From Sporosarcina sp. FSL K6-1508 (GTDB taxonomy: Bacteria > Bacillota > Bacilli > Bacillales_A > Planococcaceae): 64,000 nucleotides of DNA. Below, piece by piece: positions 37,440 through 46,578 of this stretch; position 1 is the first letter of the stretch; every line of letters begins with the position of its first letter. The translations under genes were made by a program, and so were the position numbers. The stretch lies in the NCBI RefSeq assembly GCF_038007465.1, contig NZ_JBBOXF010000001.1:1995001-2059000 (forward strand), in the 5' to 3' direction. The notes under the pieces were generated by a model, which was given only the letters and a program-made list of their open reading frames with translations, was not told the origin of the DNA and did no database searches.

Positions 37440-39596
37440 ATGAATGACTTTTTTGAACGAAAAAAGAAAGAATTGAATATAGATTTGAACGATGTGCAAA
37501 AGAAAGCGGTACTGCAAACAGAAGGACCGCTTCTTCTATTGGCATGTCCGGGATCCGGGAAAACGACGACGATGATTATGCGAATCGGCTATTTAATTGA
37601 AGAAAAAAAGGTCAACTCGAAACGGATTAAAGCGATTACGTTCAGCCGGGCATCCGCGCGGGATATGACAGAGCGATTCACACGATTTTTCCCCGAAAGT
37701 GCGCGGGTCGACTTTTCCACTATACACAGTTTAGCGTTCACGATTGCGCGAACGTATCTAGAAAAAAGCGGTACGACGTATGAACTGATCGAAGGCAGCG
37801 GGACAGGGCGCCAGTCGGTCAACAAATCCTTTTTATTAAAAGGACTTTATAAAGAAGTATTGAAGGAAGAGTGCACGGATGACGAACTTTCGTCACTTTC
37901 AACGTTCATCAGTTCAATTAAAAATAGATTAATTCCGCTTGGAAAATGGGAAGAGCTTAAAGGGCCTGTCGACAAGGCGGGACGCATTGCTAGAAGGTAT
38001 GAAAAATATAAAACACGGACAAGCGGTCATCTTCTACTCGACTTCGATGATATGCTGACGATTGCGGAGCAGGCGCTTCGGGAAGATGAACAGCTAAGTG
38101 AGGAGTACCGTAACCGTTACGACTATCTCCTGACAGACGAAAGCCAAGATACGTCACTTGTGCAGCATAAGATCGTTGAGCATCTTGTAGCGCATCATGG
38201 CAATCTATGCGTAGTCGCGGATGATGATCAGTCCATCTATACGTGGCGCGGAGCTGAACCAGATTATCTGCTGGATTTTAAACGTGTCTATCCAGACGCT
38301 CAAGTGCTGATGATGGAACGCAACTATCGTTCGTCAAAAGAAATTGTGGAGATGTCCTCGAAATTCATCAAACGCAATAAAAAGCGCTATCCAAAAGACA
38401 TGCATACGCAAAATGGCAAGATGGAGCCAATCAACATTAAACAGCTCAATAATCCGAAACAACAGCTTGAATATGTAACCTATGAACTGCTAAGCGAAAA
38501 GAATTTGAATGAGATTGCCATATTGTTCAGGAATAACTCATCTTCGACAATGTTCGTGAGCGAATTGCACAGGCGGGGCATTCCATTTTATATGAAGGAT
38601 GCAGACGATAAGTTTTTTTCTCATTGGATTGTAGAGGATATCCTTAATTTCATGCGACTCAGTTTCAATACAGAACGCAAAGATATATTCGCAAAAATCA
38701 TTATGAAAATGAATGCATTCATCTCGCGCAGCATGCTGACAACGTTTGAAAATAACGATATACAAGGAAATGTTTTTAGTACATTCATCCGAACGGTCGA
38801 ATTGAAAGATAGTCAGATCAAAAAGCTGACTGACTATAAACTTGCATACGACAGGATTCCTGATATGCGTCCTGCACAAGTGATAAAGCTAGTGCGGAAT
38901 GAACTAGGCTATGAGGCAGCACTAAAAAGCAGAGCTGAGAAATTCGGCTACCGGTTCGATAGCCTCCTTAGCATTTTAGATACGCTCGAAGGAATTGCAT
39001 CGCAACTTAAGACGATGGTTGAATTTGCGAACAGATTGAAAGAACTTGAACAAGCAGTGCAAAATGCAAAATTCAATGCACCTGAAAATGCGGTGACGTT
39101 ATCGACATTCCACAGTGCCAAAGGGCTTGAATTCCGGCGTGTGTTCATGATCGATTTGCTGAAAGGGGTCATTCCCTCCGAGGAAGATGAAGGCGACGAG
39201 GCGATGCTCGAAGAAGCGCGAAGGCTCTTCTATGTTGGTATTACACGTGCGAAAAACCGTCTTGAATTGCTGTCATACGGTCTAGATGAAGGAAAACCGA
39301 AAGAAGATTCAAGGTTTTTAAATGAAGTTCGTGGACTCCTTTTAAAACCGGGGGAAGCGAAAAAAGAGCAGAAACCGGTGAAAGTGACGAAAGCATCGAT
39401 TGAATTAAATCCCAATGGCATCCAAGATAGTGGTGAACTAGAAGTCGGAACAGCGGTCAAGCATCGTGTCTTTGGCCAAGGTGAAATAATCCGGCACGAC
39501 GGTGATGAAATTCATATTCAATTCGGTAAAATCGAGAAAAGACTTGATCTTGAAACGGTTATTTCTCTAAGATTGCTTGAGAAAGTTGCCATATGA
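37440..39596 (+). CDS. UvrD/Rep-family ATP-dependent DNA helicase
   Basis: 718 residues. Superfamily 1A motifs in order: Q-motif LNDVQKKAVLQTEGPLLL, Walker A ACPGSGKTTTM, Ia TFSRASARDM, Walker B LLTDESQDTS, III DDDQSIYTWRGA, IV MMERNYRSS, V TLSTFHSAKGLEF, VI EEARRLFYVGITRAK. The C-terminal 50 residues (VGTAVKHRVFGQGEIIRHDG) form a Tudor-like module similar to the RNA-polymerase-binding tail of PcrA. Shorter 2B insertion than PcrA; similar to B. subtilis YjcD. It is joined to crcB by an ATGA overlap. Confidence 0.9.
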   Translation: MNDFFERKKKELNIDLNDVQKKAVLQTEGPLLLLACPGSGKTTTMIMRIGYLIEEKKVNSKRIKAITFSRASARDMTERFTRFFPESARVDFSTIHSLAFTIARTYLEKSGTTYELIEGSGTGRQSVNKSFLLKGLYKEVLKEECTDDELSSLSTFISSIKNRLIPLGKWEELKGPVDKAGRIARRYEKYKTRTSGHLLLDFDDMLTIAEQALREDEQLSEEYRNRYDYLLTDESQDTSLVQHKIVEHLVAHHGNLCVVADDDQSIYTWRGAEPDYLLDFKRVYPDAQVLMMERNYRSSKEIVEMSSKFIKRNKKRYPKDMHTQNGKMEPINIKQLNNPKQQLEYVTYELLSEKNLNEIAILFRNNSSSTMFVSELHRRGIPFYMKDADDKFFSHWIVEDILNFMRLSFNTERKDIFAKIIMKMNAFISRSMLTTFENNDIQGNVFSTFIRTVELKDSQIKKLTDYKLAYDRIPDMRPAQVIKLVRNELGYEAALKSRAEKFGYRFDSLLSILDTLEGIASQLKTMVEFANRLKELEQAVQNAKFNAPENAVTLSTFHSAKGLEFRRVFMIDLLKGVIPSEEDEGDEAMLEEARRLFYVGITRAKNRLELLSYGLDEGKPKEDSRFLNEVRGLLLKPGEAKKEQKPVKVTKASIELNPNGIQDSGELEVGTAVKHRVFGQGEIIRHDGDEIHIQFGKIEKRLDLETVISLRLLEKVAI

Positions 39597-39970
39597 AAAA
39601 GCTCTTATGGATTGGTGTAGCAGGGGCTGCAGGTGCGATTATGCGAGTGGCAATTGGTCATTTAGTTTTTGATGACTCGGGGTTTCCTTATTCTACGCTA
39701 GCCGTAAATATAGTGGGAACGTTTTTGTTATGTTTCATAGTGGCAGGAGCTTTTCGTAAACTAGCAGCGTATAACGAAGTGCAAGATATTGTGACGACAG
39801 GTTTTTTAGGCTCATTTACAACATTTTCAGCATTAAGCATAGAGACTGTTTTACTTATGGAAAATGATCAGATTATATTGGCTGGATTCTATATCATTTT
39901 TAGTGTAATCGGTGGACTTTCTGCCGGCGCGATCGGTTTTCGCCTAGGTAGGAAGCGGGTGCGTACATGA
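39593..39970 (+). CDS. crcB1: Fluoride channel subunit CrcB/Fluc (first)
   Basis: 125 residues, four membrane segments. Fluc motifs: GAAGAIMR, LAVNIVGTFLLC, and TGFLGSFTTFSALSIE, the last holding the pore Phe and Thr/Ser residues and the central Na+ site break. The Fluc family exports F- passively as dual-topology dimers; paired genes give heterodimers. It starts inside the helicase stop and overlaps the second subunit by 4 bases. No fluoride riboswitch was seen upstream. Confidence 0.9.
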   Translation: MKKLLWIGVAGAAGAIMRVAIGHLVFDDSGFPYSTLAVNIVGTFLLCFIVAGAFRKLAAYNEVQDIVTTGFLGSFTTFSALSIETVLLMENDQIILAGFYIIFSVIGGLSAGAIGFRLGRKRVRT

Positions 39971-40329
39971 CGTTCGTGGATTTAGTGATGGTTGGAATCG
40001 GAGGCTTTTTCGGCGCTGTCATTCGGTATTTCATTTCAATGAAATTGAATAAGCGAAATGGTTTTCCAACGGGAACATTACTGGTGAATTTGACAGGGGC
40101 CCTGCTCATTGGATTTGTTTTCGGTCTAGAATTGCCTTTATGGACGACATTACTGTTGGCCTCAGGCTTTGCGGGAGCGCTGACGACATTTTCCACGATG
40201 AATAAAGAGTTACTCATCATGTGGGAAAATGGCAAGAAAGGGAATGCGATACGCTATCTACTGTTCTTATATGTTTCTGGAATTGTTCTTGCCTTTCTCG
40301 GCTATCTAGTGGGAAGCAGTATATACTAA
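39967..40329 (+). CDS. crcB2: Fluoride channel subunit CrcB/Fluc (second)
   Basis: 120 residues, four membrane segments. Motifs GGFFGAVIRYFI, GTLLVNLTGALLIGF, and SGFAGALTTFSTMNKE correspond to those of the first subunit, so both halves of a heterodimeric channel are present. It is coupled to crcB1 by ATGA. The helicase-crcB1-crcB2 operon has no obvious functional link between its members. Confidence 0.9.
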   Translation: MTFVDLVMVGIGGFFGAVIRYFISMKLNKRNGFPTGTLLVNLTGALLIGFVFGLELPLWTTLLLASGFAGALTTFSTMNKELLIMWENGKKGNAIRYLLFLYVSGIVLAFLGYLVGSSIY

Positions 40330-40337
40330 TTTTGTCC

Positions 40338-40362
40338 GTTTGAGTTGAGTCCATTGGGGAAT
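40338..40362 (+). promoter_or_regulatory. Sigma-B-type promoter of the catalase gene
   Basis: GTTTGA (40338-40343), 13-base spacer, GGGAAT (40357-40362). The sigma-B consensus in Bacillus is GTTTAA-N12-15-GG(G/A)(A/T)AT, so the -10 matches fully and the -35 in five of six positions. Confidence 0.65.
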
Positions 40363-40403
40363 AGAGTAGAAGACTACTAAAATTCCGAATGGAGGAAACG
40401 ACA

Positions 40404-42452
40404 TTGGACAGTAAACAAAATATTAATGAAAACAGTAAGAGTAAACAACTAGAGACATTCCGTTCGCATGATGCGGACAAAAAGATGACGACGAACCAAG
40501 GACTTAAAGTATCAGAGGACGAACATTCCCAGAAGGCAGGATTGCGTGGTCCAACATTAATGGAGGACTTTCATTTCCGTGAAAAAATGACACATTTTGA
40601 CCATGAACGGATTCCTGAAAGAGTCGTGCATGCAAGAGGCTACGCGGCCCACGGTGAATTTGAATTGTATGAATCGATGAAAGACTATACGAAGGCTGAT
40701 TTCCTGCAGGAGCCTGGTTCGAAAACACCGGTATTCACCCGGATTTCCACTGTTGCCGGTAGTAAAGGGTCAGCAGAAACAGTCCGCGATGTACGCGGGT
40801 TTGCGGTGAAATTCTATACCGAAGAAGGGAACTATGATTTAGTCGGTAATAATATACCGGTGTTCTTCATCCAGGATGCCATCAAATTCCCTGATCTTAT
40901 CCATGCAGTAAAGCCTGAACCGCATAACGAAATGCCACAGGCGGCTTCTGCACATGATACGTTTTGGGATTTTGTCGTAAGCAATCAGGAATCTGCACAT
41001 ATGATCATGTGGCATATGTCCGATCGAACGATTCCACGCAGTTTTAGGATGATGGAAGGATTCGGGGTTCATACATACCGGTTGGTGAACGCTGAAGGGA
41101 AAGCGCATTTTGTGAAATTCCACTGGAAACCGAGACTCGGCGTTCACTCCCTCGTGTGGGATGAAGCGCAGAAAATCAGCGGAAAAGATCCTGACTTCCA
41201 TCGCCGGGACCTGTGGGAGTCCATTGAAAAAGGAGATTTCGTCGAATTTGAATTCGGTGTCCAATTGATTGAAGAAAAAGATGAGTTCATGTTTGATTTT
41301 GATATCCTAGATCCGACCAAGATATGGCCGGAAGAAAAAGTGCCCGTCAAAATCATCGGGAAGATGACATTGAATCGCAATGTGGATAATGTATTTGCCG
41401 AAACAGAACAAGTCGCATTTCATCCAGGAAATGTCGTGCCGGGGATCGATTTTTCAAATGATCCTTTGCTGCAGGGCCGCTTGTTTTCGTATACGGATAC
41501 GCAACTCATCCGCCTTGGTGGACCGAACTTCCATGAGCTGCCGATTAACCGCCCAGTATGTCCGATCCATAACAATCAGCGTGATGGCTACGGCAGACAG
41601 ACAATCAATGTGGGACAGGTCAGCTACCATAAAAATTCTTTGGCTAACAATACACCGACGACATCTACTGAAGACGAAGGCGGTTTCGTCCATAACCAAG
41701 AAAAAGTGGAGGGACGCAAAATTCAAGCGCGCAGTGAATCATTCAATGATCACTTCTCGCAAGCACGTCTATTCTGGAACAGTATGACACTGCCGGAAAA
41801 AAAGCATATTGTCGATGCGTTCAGTTTTGAAGTCGGTAAAGTGAAAGATAAAAACGTCAAACAGCAAGTGGTGGATATGTTTGTCAATGTCGACAAAGGG
41901 TTGGCAACCGCTATTGCTGAAGCGGTCGGCGTCAATCACCCCGAGGGCAAGGAATCAGAAGTGACCGAATCGTCACCAGCTCTTAGCCAAGAATTAACGG
42001 CGAAATCGCCCGCTACACGCAAAATTGCCATTCTCATTGGTGAAAAGTTTAATGGCGGTGAAGTGGAAGCGGTTGTCAAAGCCTGCCTGGATGCGGGGAT
42101 GACAGTTGATATTGTCGGCGAGAAGTTCGGATTGGTTTATGGCGAAGATAAATTGGCAGTCGAAGTGACGGAAACATTCCTCACTGTCCATTCCGTTTTG
42201 TATGATGGACTATACGTCGTCGGAGGCGACGCGGAAAATCCAAGGAAACTTAAGAAAGATATCGTCAATTTTATCAACGAAGCTTTTCAGCATTACAAAC
42301 CAATAGGCATCGCCACGACTGGCCAGCCTTTCTTCGAGGCATCAGACGCGGAAGTTGGTCCAGGTATCGTACTGGCGGGTGCAGCGAATTTCAACAGCGA
42401 GTTCATAGCCGCAGTCGCTGCACACCGGCATTGGGAACGTAAAATCTATTGA
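40404..42452 (+). CDS. katE: Large-subunit (clade II) catalase
   Basis: 682 residues with TTG start: GGAGGAAA at 40391-40398 lies between an upstream in-frame ATG (40389) and this TTG. It dismutates hydrogen peroxide. Haem-pocket residues are visible: His in RVVHARGYAAHG, Asn in VGNNIPVFF, and proximal Tyr in RLFSYTDTQLIRLG. After the core (to about 500) comes the flavodoxin/GATase-like C-terminal domain (KIAILIGEKFNGGEVEAV ... GPGIVLAGAANFN) typical of large catalases. The sigma-B-like promoter suggests general-stress control. Confidence 0.95.
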   Translation: MDSKQNINENSKSKQLETFRSHDADKKMTTNQGLKVSEDEHSQKAGLRGPTLMEDFHFREKMTHFDHERIPERVVHARGYAAHGEFELYESMKDYTKADFLQEPGSKTPVFTRISTVAGSKGSAETVRDVRGFAVKFYTEEGNYDLVGNNIPVFFIQDAIKFPDLIHAVKPEPHNEMPQAASAHDTFWDFVVSNQESAHMIMWHMSDRTIPRSFRMMEGFGVHTYRLVNAEGKAHFVKFHWKPRLGVHSLVWDEAQKISGKDPDFHRRDLWESIEKGDFVEFEFGVQLIEEKDEFMFDFDILDPTKIWPEEKVPVKIIGKMTLNRNVDNVFAETEQVAFHPGNVVPGIDFSNDPLLQGRLFSYTDTQLIRLGGPNFHELPINRPVCPIHNNQRDGYGRQTINVGQVSYHKNSLANNTPTTSTEDEGGFVHNQEKVEGRKIQARSESFNDHFSQARLFWNSMTLPEKKHIVDAFSFEVGKVKDKNVKQQVVDMFVNVDKGLATAIAEAVGVNHPEGKESEVTESSPALSQELTAKSPATRKIAILIGEKFNGGEVEAVVKACLDAGMTVDIVGEKFGLVYGEDKLAVEVTETFLTVHSVLYDGLYVVGGDAENPRKLKKDIVNFINEAFQHYKPIGIATTGQPFFEASDAEVGPGIVLAGAANFNSEFIAAVAAHRHWERKIY

Positions 42453-42466
42453 TGGATTGAAAGTGA

Positions 42467-42496
42467 AGCAGTCGTCACTTATGTGGCGGCTGTTTT
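42467..42496 (+). terminator. Catalase terminator
   Basis: AGCAGTCGTCAC, loop TTAT, GTGGCGGCTGTT: twelve pairs including G-U, then TT. Confidence 0.75.
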
Positions 42497-42564
42497 CATT
42501 TGGCTACAGAACTGATAACATAGGAATGTTACAACTAATGAACTAGTAAAAGGATGACGGATAC

Positions 42565-43305
42565 ATGAAGCAAAACAAAAAGAATACTAGCACCTTACTG
42601 AAAAAACCGGCGAGTATCGTCAGTATCGGTGTCGTCTTGCTCGCGTTGATTGTGTACAATATTTTCTTTCCTGAACAGGAAGCAGAACCGAGCCGAGCAG
42701 GTCTAATCCCAGTCGAACTTGTGAAAACGATTGACGGCGATACAATTAAAATTAGGTATGAAGGCAAAGAACAAAATGTTCGTTATTTACTCATTGATAC
42801 ACCGGAAACGAATCATCCGCGTCTCGGAAAGCAGCCATTCGGAGAGAAGGCAAAAGAGCGCAATCGAGAGCTCATGAACAGCGGGAAACTCGAGATTGAA
42901 TTTGACATAGGCGGAAAAACAGATAAGTATGACAGACTCCTTGCCTATATTTACATTGATGGTGTAAGTGTCCAAGAGAAACTTTTGGAAGAAGGGCTTG
43001 CCCGCGTTGCGTATGTGTATCCGCCGAACACGAGGCATCTCGATGCATACAAGGAAGCGGAAGAGAAAGCGAAAAAGGCGGGAATCGGTATCTGGACACT
43101 TGAAGACTATGCGACAGAGCGCGGATTTGACAGTGACACATATGCCGAAAAAGAGACGACGACAAAGCCCGTATCGGGTGCTAAGGAATCATTCAAAAAC
43201 TGTACGGAACTGCGCAAGAAATATCCAAATGGTGTGAAAAAAGGGCATCCTGCTTACTCTGAAAAAATGGATGGCAATAAGGATGGGTTTGCGTGTGAAC
43301 GTTGA
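42565..43305 (+). CDS. Staphylococcal-nuclease-like protein with Excalibur domain
   Basis: 246 residues. N-terminal membrane anchor at about 17-36 (IVSIGVVLLALIVYNIFF), so the enzyme is exported and probably tethered. SNase domain at about 45-180 with VKTIDGDTIKI, the catalytic Arg/Asp/Glu set in RYLLIDTPE and DKYDRLLAYIY. C-terminal Excalibur motif at about 208-246 (FKNCTELRKKYPNGVKKGHP ... DGNKDGFACE), a presumed Ca-binding unit. B. subtilis YncB/YokF are comparable. AAAGGATGACGG precedes the ATG. Confidence 0.9.
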   Translation: MKQNKKNTSTLLKKPASIVSIGVVLLALIVYNIFFPEQEAEPSRAGLIPVELVKTIDGDTIKIRYEGKEQNVRYLLIDTPETNHPRLGKQPFGEKAKERNRELMNSGKLEIEFDIGGKTDKYDRLLAYIYIDGVSVQEKLLEEGLARVAYVYPPNTRHLDAYKEAEEKAKKAGIGIWTLEDYATERGFDSDTYAEKETTTKPVSGAKESFKNCTELRKKYPNGVKKGHPAYSEKMDGNKDGFACER

Positions 43306-43356
43306 CACTTAGAGAAGAGAAAGAAAATACTCATTTTTCTGTGTTTCGTAAAGTAC

Positions 43357-43384
43357 TTGACATGCCGAGTGAACATGATAAGAT
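43357..43384 (+). promoter_or_regulatory. Promoter of T-box leader 1
   Basis: TTGACA (43357-43362), 16-base spacer, TAAGAT (43379-43384). The same arrangement (TTGACT-N16-TAAGAT) precedes T-box leader 2. Confidence 0.7.
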
Positions 43385-43433
43385 TCAAATCAATTACTTT
43401 TGCGCAAAAGCTAATCGTTATAATTGAATAGAT

Positions 43434-43641
43434 TTGAGAGATGGTCCAGTAATCATATTGTGAGCAGCAGCAAGAGACTGAATGGAAGGTGAGAATTCAG
43501 GCAGCGATATGGATGAAGTACGCCATCCGATTTTCTCAACAACTAATGAAGTGGATGGCCAGTCCAGAACTGGTCCATCAATTAGGGTGGTAACGCGGAG
43601 AGCTCCTTCGTCCCTTTCCAAGGGATTGAAGGGGCTTTTTT
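43434..43641 (+). ncRNA. T-box riboswitch 1 (upstream of NhaC-family transporter and PqqB-like gene)
   Basis: Stem I is closed by TTGAGA/TCTCAA, then GATGG/CCATC, an internal loop with AGTA opposite GAA (loop E type), and CATATTG/CGATATG. The T-box AGGGTGGTAACGCGG is at 43584-43598; its TGGT bulge fits tRNAs with an A discriminator. The terminator at 43601-43641 is AGCTCCTTCGTCCCTT with its complement, then T6. After GAA the specifier loop reads GTAC: codon GTA (Val, 43518-43520) by position, or TAC (Tyr, 43519-43521) by the purine that usually follows the specifier. Confidence 0.95.
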
Positions 43642-43848
43642 GTATTCATTTTTTGTCTAACTCCATTTGCCGAAGCTGTGTGAGTGACTGTCACCAACTA
43701 CTTAAGATTGCTGTACAAATCAAACCACCCACATTTAGCTTAAAACCAATCAAATTTTAGAATGCATGGAAAGTAGATTGCGATAAAGAAAGATTTCGCT
43801 CACTCAAAAAAATCAAGTCGTATCATCAACGAAAAGGGGATGGAGAAA

Positions 43849-45267
43849 ATGAAAAAGGAACTATCTTTTGTAATGTCAATTATCCCAATATTCGCGTTAG
43901 TTACAGCGGCAGCTTCGTCCATTTTCATTTGGGAGGCCGGGATGCATATTCCATTAATGACTGGGGTGATTGTTGCCGCTGTCATTGCGAAAGTTTGTGG
44001 TTGGAGTTGGCATGAAGTAGAAAAAATGATGGTTAATGGGGTATCCCGGGCATTGCCTGCTGTTTTTATTTTACTTATCATCGGAATCATTGTTGGAACT
44101 TGGATTGCAAGTGGCGTTATCCCAACGATGATTTACTATGGATTATCGATTATTGAACCTACACTGTTTATACCGCTTGTTGCACTAATTACTGGAATTA
44201 TATCGATTACTTTAGGAAGTTCGTTTACTTCAATTGCGACAGTTGGACTTGCTTTTATGGCGATTGGAGAAGGACTTGGTTTTGCTCCAGGGCTTGTTGC
44301 GGGAGCCGTCATTTCAGGCGCCTATTTTGGCGATAAATTATCGCCGTTTTCCGATACGACAAACATCGCACCTGCCATGGCGGAAACGGATTTGTTTAGT
44401 CATATTAAACACATGCTTTGGGACACGATTCCTGCATTTGTCATTTCAATTATTCTGTATTGGTTCGTGGGGAATTCAGCTGTAGCTTACAATACTGCAG
44501 ATACGAGTGAAATTGACTTGATTATCAAAGGGCTGGAAAGTGTCTTTGTCATTCATCCACTGCTATTACTCATGCCGGTGTTCACGATATTCTTAATGAT
44601 GAAACGCATACCCGCGATTCCAGCGTTAACAATTGTAGGTCTTCTAGGTGCGGTACTTGCAGTCCTTGTTCAAGGAGTTTCCACTTCCTCGATTGTTCAA
44701 GTGATGACGAGTGGATTTTCGGTAGATTCAGGTGTGGCTACAGTGGATTCATTGCTTAATCGTGGGGGTCTCATGTCCATGCTAGCTACAATCGGTCTGT
44801 TAGTCATCGCGACATCCCTAGGGGGAATCCTAGAAGAAACCGGCTCCTTTGAAGTGTTAACGAGAAGAATGATGGAGAATGTACGCTCAACTGGAACATT
44901 GATTAGCTCGACAATCTTATCAACTTTTGTCGTAGCTTTTGCAAGTGGTGCACAATTTTTAGCGATTATTTTACCGGCAAGAACATTTGTCAAAACGTAT
45001 AAACAGATGGGAATTGACACAAAAAATCTTTCAAGATGTGTTGAAGCAGCAGGTACAGTAGGAATTAACCTTGTCCCATGGAGTGTTCCTGTCGTTTTCG
45101 CAGTAAGTATACTTGGCGTTAGTCCGGGTGAATTCATCCCATACGCTTTCTTCGCATTTCTCGTTCCACTCATCAATATCATTTTTGGATTCACAGGTTG
45201 GACCATTACTAAGAAAAACTATAATGATGATAGTGAAATAAAGAATAAAGGGGAAATACAATTATGA
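43849..45267 (+). CDS. NhaC-family transporter (first)
   Basis: 472 residues with about 11-12 membrane segments. NhaC-family marks: SGAYFGDKLSPFSDTTNIAP, LLNRGGLMSMLATIGL, and GTVGINLVPWSVP. Members are annotated as Na+/H+ antiporters, but T-box-controlled ones have been proposed to carry amino acids such as tyrosine. The start is ATG 43849, because AAAAGGGG abuts an ATG nine bases upstream. The stop overlaps the next gene as ATGA. Control by T-box 1 implies that expression follows uncharged tRNA of the cognate amino acid. Confidence 0.9.
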   Translation: MKKELSFVMSIIPIFALVTAAASSIFIWEAGMHIPLMTGVIVAAVIAKVCGWSWHEVEKMMVNGVSRALPAVFILLIIGIIVGTWIASGVIPTMIYYGLSIIEPTLFIPLVALITGIISITLGSSFTSIATVGLAFMAIGEGLGFAPGLVAGAVISGAYFGDKLSPFSDTTNIAPAMAETDLFSHIKHMLWDTIPAFVISIILYWFVGNSAVAYNTADTSEIDLIIKGLESVFVIHPLLLLMPVFTIFLMMKRIPAIPALTIVGLLGAVLAVLVQGVSTSSIVQVMTSGFSVDSGVATVDSLLNRGGLMSMLATIGLLVIATSLGGILEETGSFEVLTRRMMENVRSTGTLISSTILSTFVVAFASGAQFLAIILPARTFVKTYKQMGIDTKNLSRCVEAAGTVGINLVPWSVPVVFAVSILGVSPGEFIPYAFFAFLVPLINIIFGFTGWTITKKNYNDDSEIKNKGEIQL

Positions 45268-46130
45268 GCAAAGTCATTTTACATGTGTTAGGAACAGCAC
45301 AAGATGCTGGCCTTCCACATCCGAATTGTTTTTGTAAAAACTGTGCGGAGGCAATTGGCAATCCAGAGTATAGGCGCTCTGCGGCGTCATTAGCAATTGT
45401 GCTACCTGAAGAGAAGGCTTGGCATTTGATTGACGCAACACCAGACTTAAAAGAGCAAATGGCAGGTGTACAAATCAAACACAATATGCAAGGTCAGCTA
45501 ATGGCGAGCATTTTTTTAACTCATGCTCATTTAGGTCATTACCCAGGGTTATTGTTTTTAGGAAAAGAAGCGATTGGTGCAAATAAGGTACCTGTAATGG
45601 CAGGCCCGAAAATGAAGAAAATGTTAGAAGAACAAGCACCTTGGAGCCAACTATCAAAACTTCGCAATATTGACCTACAAGAAATTAGTGATGGACAAAC
45701 AATTGTCGTTTCACCCCATGCCACCGTCATACCCGTTAATGTCCCTCACAGAAATGAATTTTCTGAGACATTTGCTTTTTGGATTAAAGGGACGAAGAAG
45801 AAAGTTCTTTACATACCGGATATCGATCGTTGGGAACAATGGGATAAAGATATTTACAAAGCGTGCGAAGAAGCGGACATATGCTTACTTGATGGTACAT
45901 TCCATTCGGCTGAAGATCTTGAACAGATTGGCCGTGATTATCGGGAAATTCCTCACCCGCTCATGGTAGAAACAATGGATCGATTACAAGATTTAGTTGA
46001 AAAGACTGAGATTTATTTCATTCACCTCAATCACTCGAATCCCGCCATCGATTCGGATAAAACGATTCGTAAAGAGATTGAAATGAAGGGCTTTCATCTT
46101 GCGGAGGAAGGCATGGAGTTTGTTTTGTGA
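45264..46130 (+). CDS. PqqB-like metallo-beta-lactamase-fold protein
   Basis: 288 residues. PqqB-type features in order: LGTAQDAGLPHP then CFCKNC (22-27, zinc knuckle), RRSAASLAIV, THAHLGHYPGLL (86-97), VNVPHRNEFSETFAFWI, IPDIDRW, LLDGTFHSAED, and FIHLNHSNPA, which parallels the HINNTNP ending of PqqB. The canonical HxHxDH reads H87-A-H-L-G91-H92, so the metal-bridging Asp is absent. It is coupled to the NhaC-family gene by a 4-base overlap with AAAGGGG upstream. No other pqq genes are visible, so PQQ synthesis is not implied. Confidence 0.85.
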   Translation: MSKVILHVLGTAQDAGLPHPNCFCKNCAEAIGNPEYRRSAASLAIVLPEEKAWHLIDATPDLKEQMAGVQIKHNMQGQLMASIFLTHAHLGHYPGLLFLGKEAIGANKVPVMAGPKMKKMLEEQAPWSQLSKLRNIDLQEISDGQTIVVSPHATVIPVNVPHRNEFSETFAFWIKGTKKKVLYIPDIDRWEQWDKDIYKACEEADICLLDGTFHSAEDLEQIGRDYREIPHPLMVETMDRLQDLVEKTEIYFIHLNHSNPAIDSDKTIRKEIEMKGFHLAEEGMEFVL

Positions 46131-46242
46131 TAAAAGGTGCTGGAAATAGTGGCAGTTGAACGCAAGACGTATTCGGATGAAAAGTAGAAGATGAACTCGT
46201 CTTAATGGTGGAAAAGTGAGAAATTTAAGACTTAATAATAAC

Positions 46243-46270
46243 TTGACTTACAACTGTAACGTGATAAGAT
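46243..46270 (+). promoter_or_regulatory. Promoter of T-box leader 2
   Basis: TTGACT (46243-46248), 16-base spacer, TAAGAT (46265-46270), matching the promoter of leader 1. Confidence 0.65.
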
Positions 46271-46319
46271 TCAAATCAATTACTTTTGTGCAAAAGATAA
46301 TCATTAAAATTAAATAGAT

Positions 46320-46527
46320 TTGAGAGATGGTCCAGTAAACATATTGTGTGCAGCAACAAGAGACTGAATGGTGGGTGAGAATTCAGGCAGCAATATGTAT
46401 GAAGTACGCCATCCGATTTTCTCAACAACTAATGAAGTGGATGGCCAGTCCAGAACTGGTCCATCAATTAGGGTGGTAACGCGGAGAGCTTCTTCGTCCC
46501 TTTCCAAGGGATTGAAGGGGCTTTTTT
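46320..46527 (+). ncRNA. T-box riboswitch 2 (upstream of second NhaC-family transporter)
   Basis: Nearly identical to leader 1: TTGAGA/TCTCAA, GATGG/CCATC, T-box AGGGTGGTAACGCGG (46470-46484), and terminator 46487-46527 ending in T6. Differences keep pairing: CATATTG now faces CAATATG, and the neighbouring pair changes from T-G to A-T. The specifier loop ATGAAGTACG is unchanged, so both leaders should read the same tRNA. Confidence 0.95.
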
Positions 46528-46578
46528 GTATTCCAAAAATAGGTTTATACGTTTTCAACCATCGAGGAGGATTTCACC

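Noticed and set aside
37329..37545. Minus-strand frames before the helicase gene
   Set aside because: They overlap the helicase start region, lack ribosome-binding sites and show no family features.
39470..39600. Fluoride riboswitch in front of the crcB genes
   Set aside because: The genes start inside the helicase gene and no crcB motif structure was seen.
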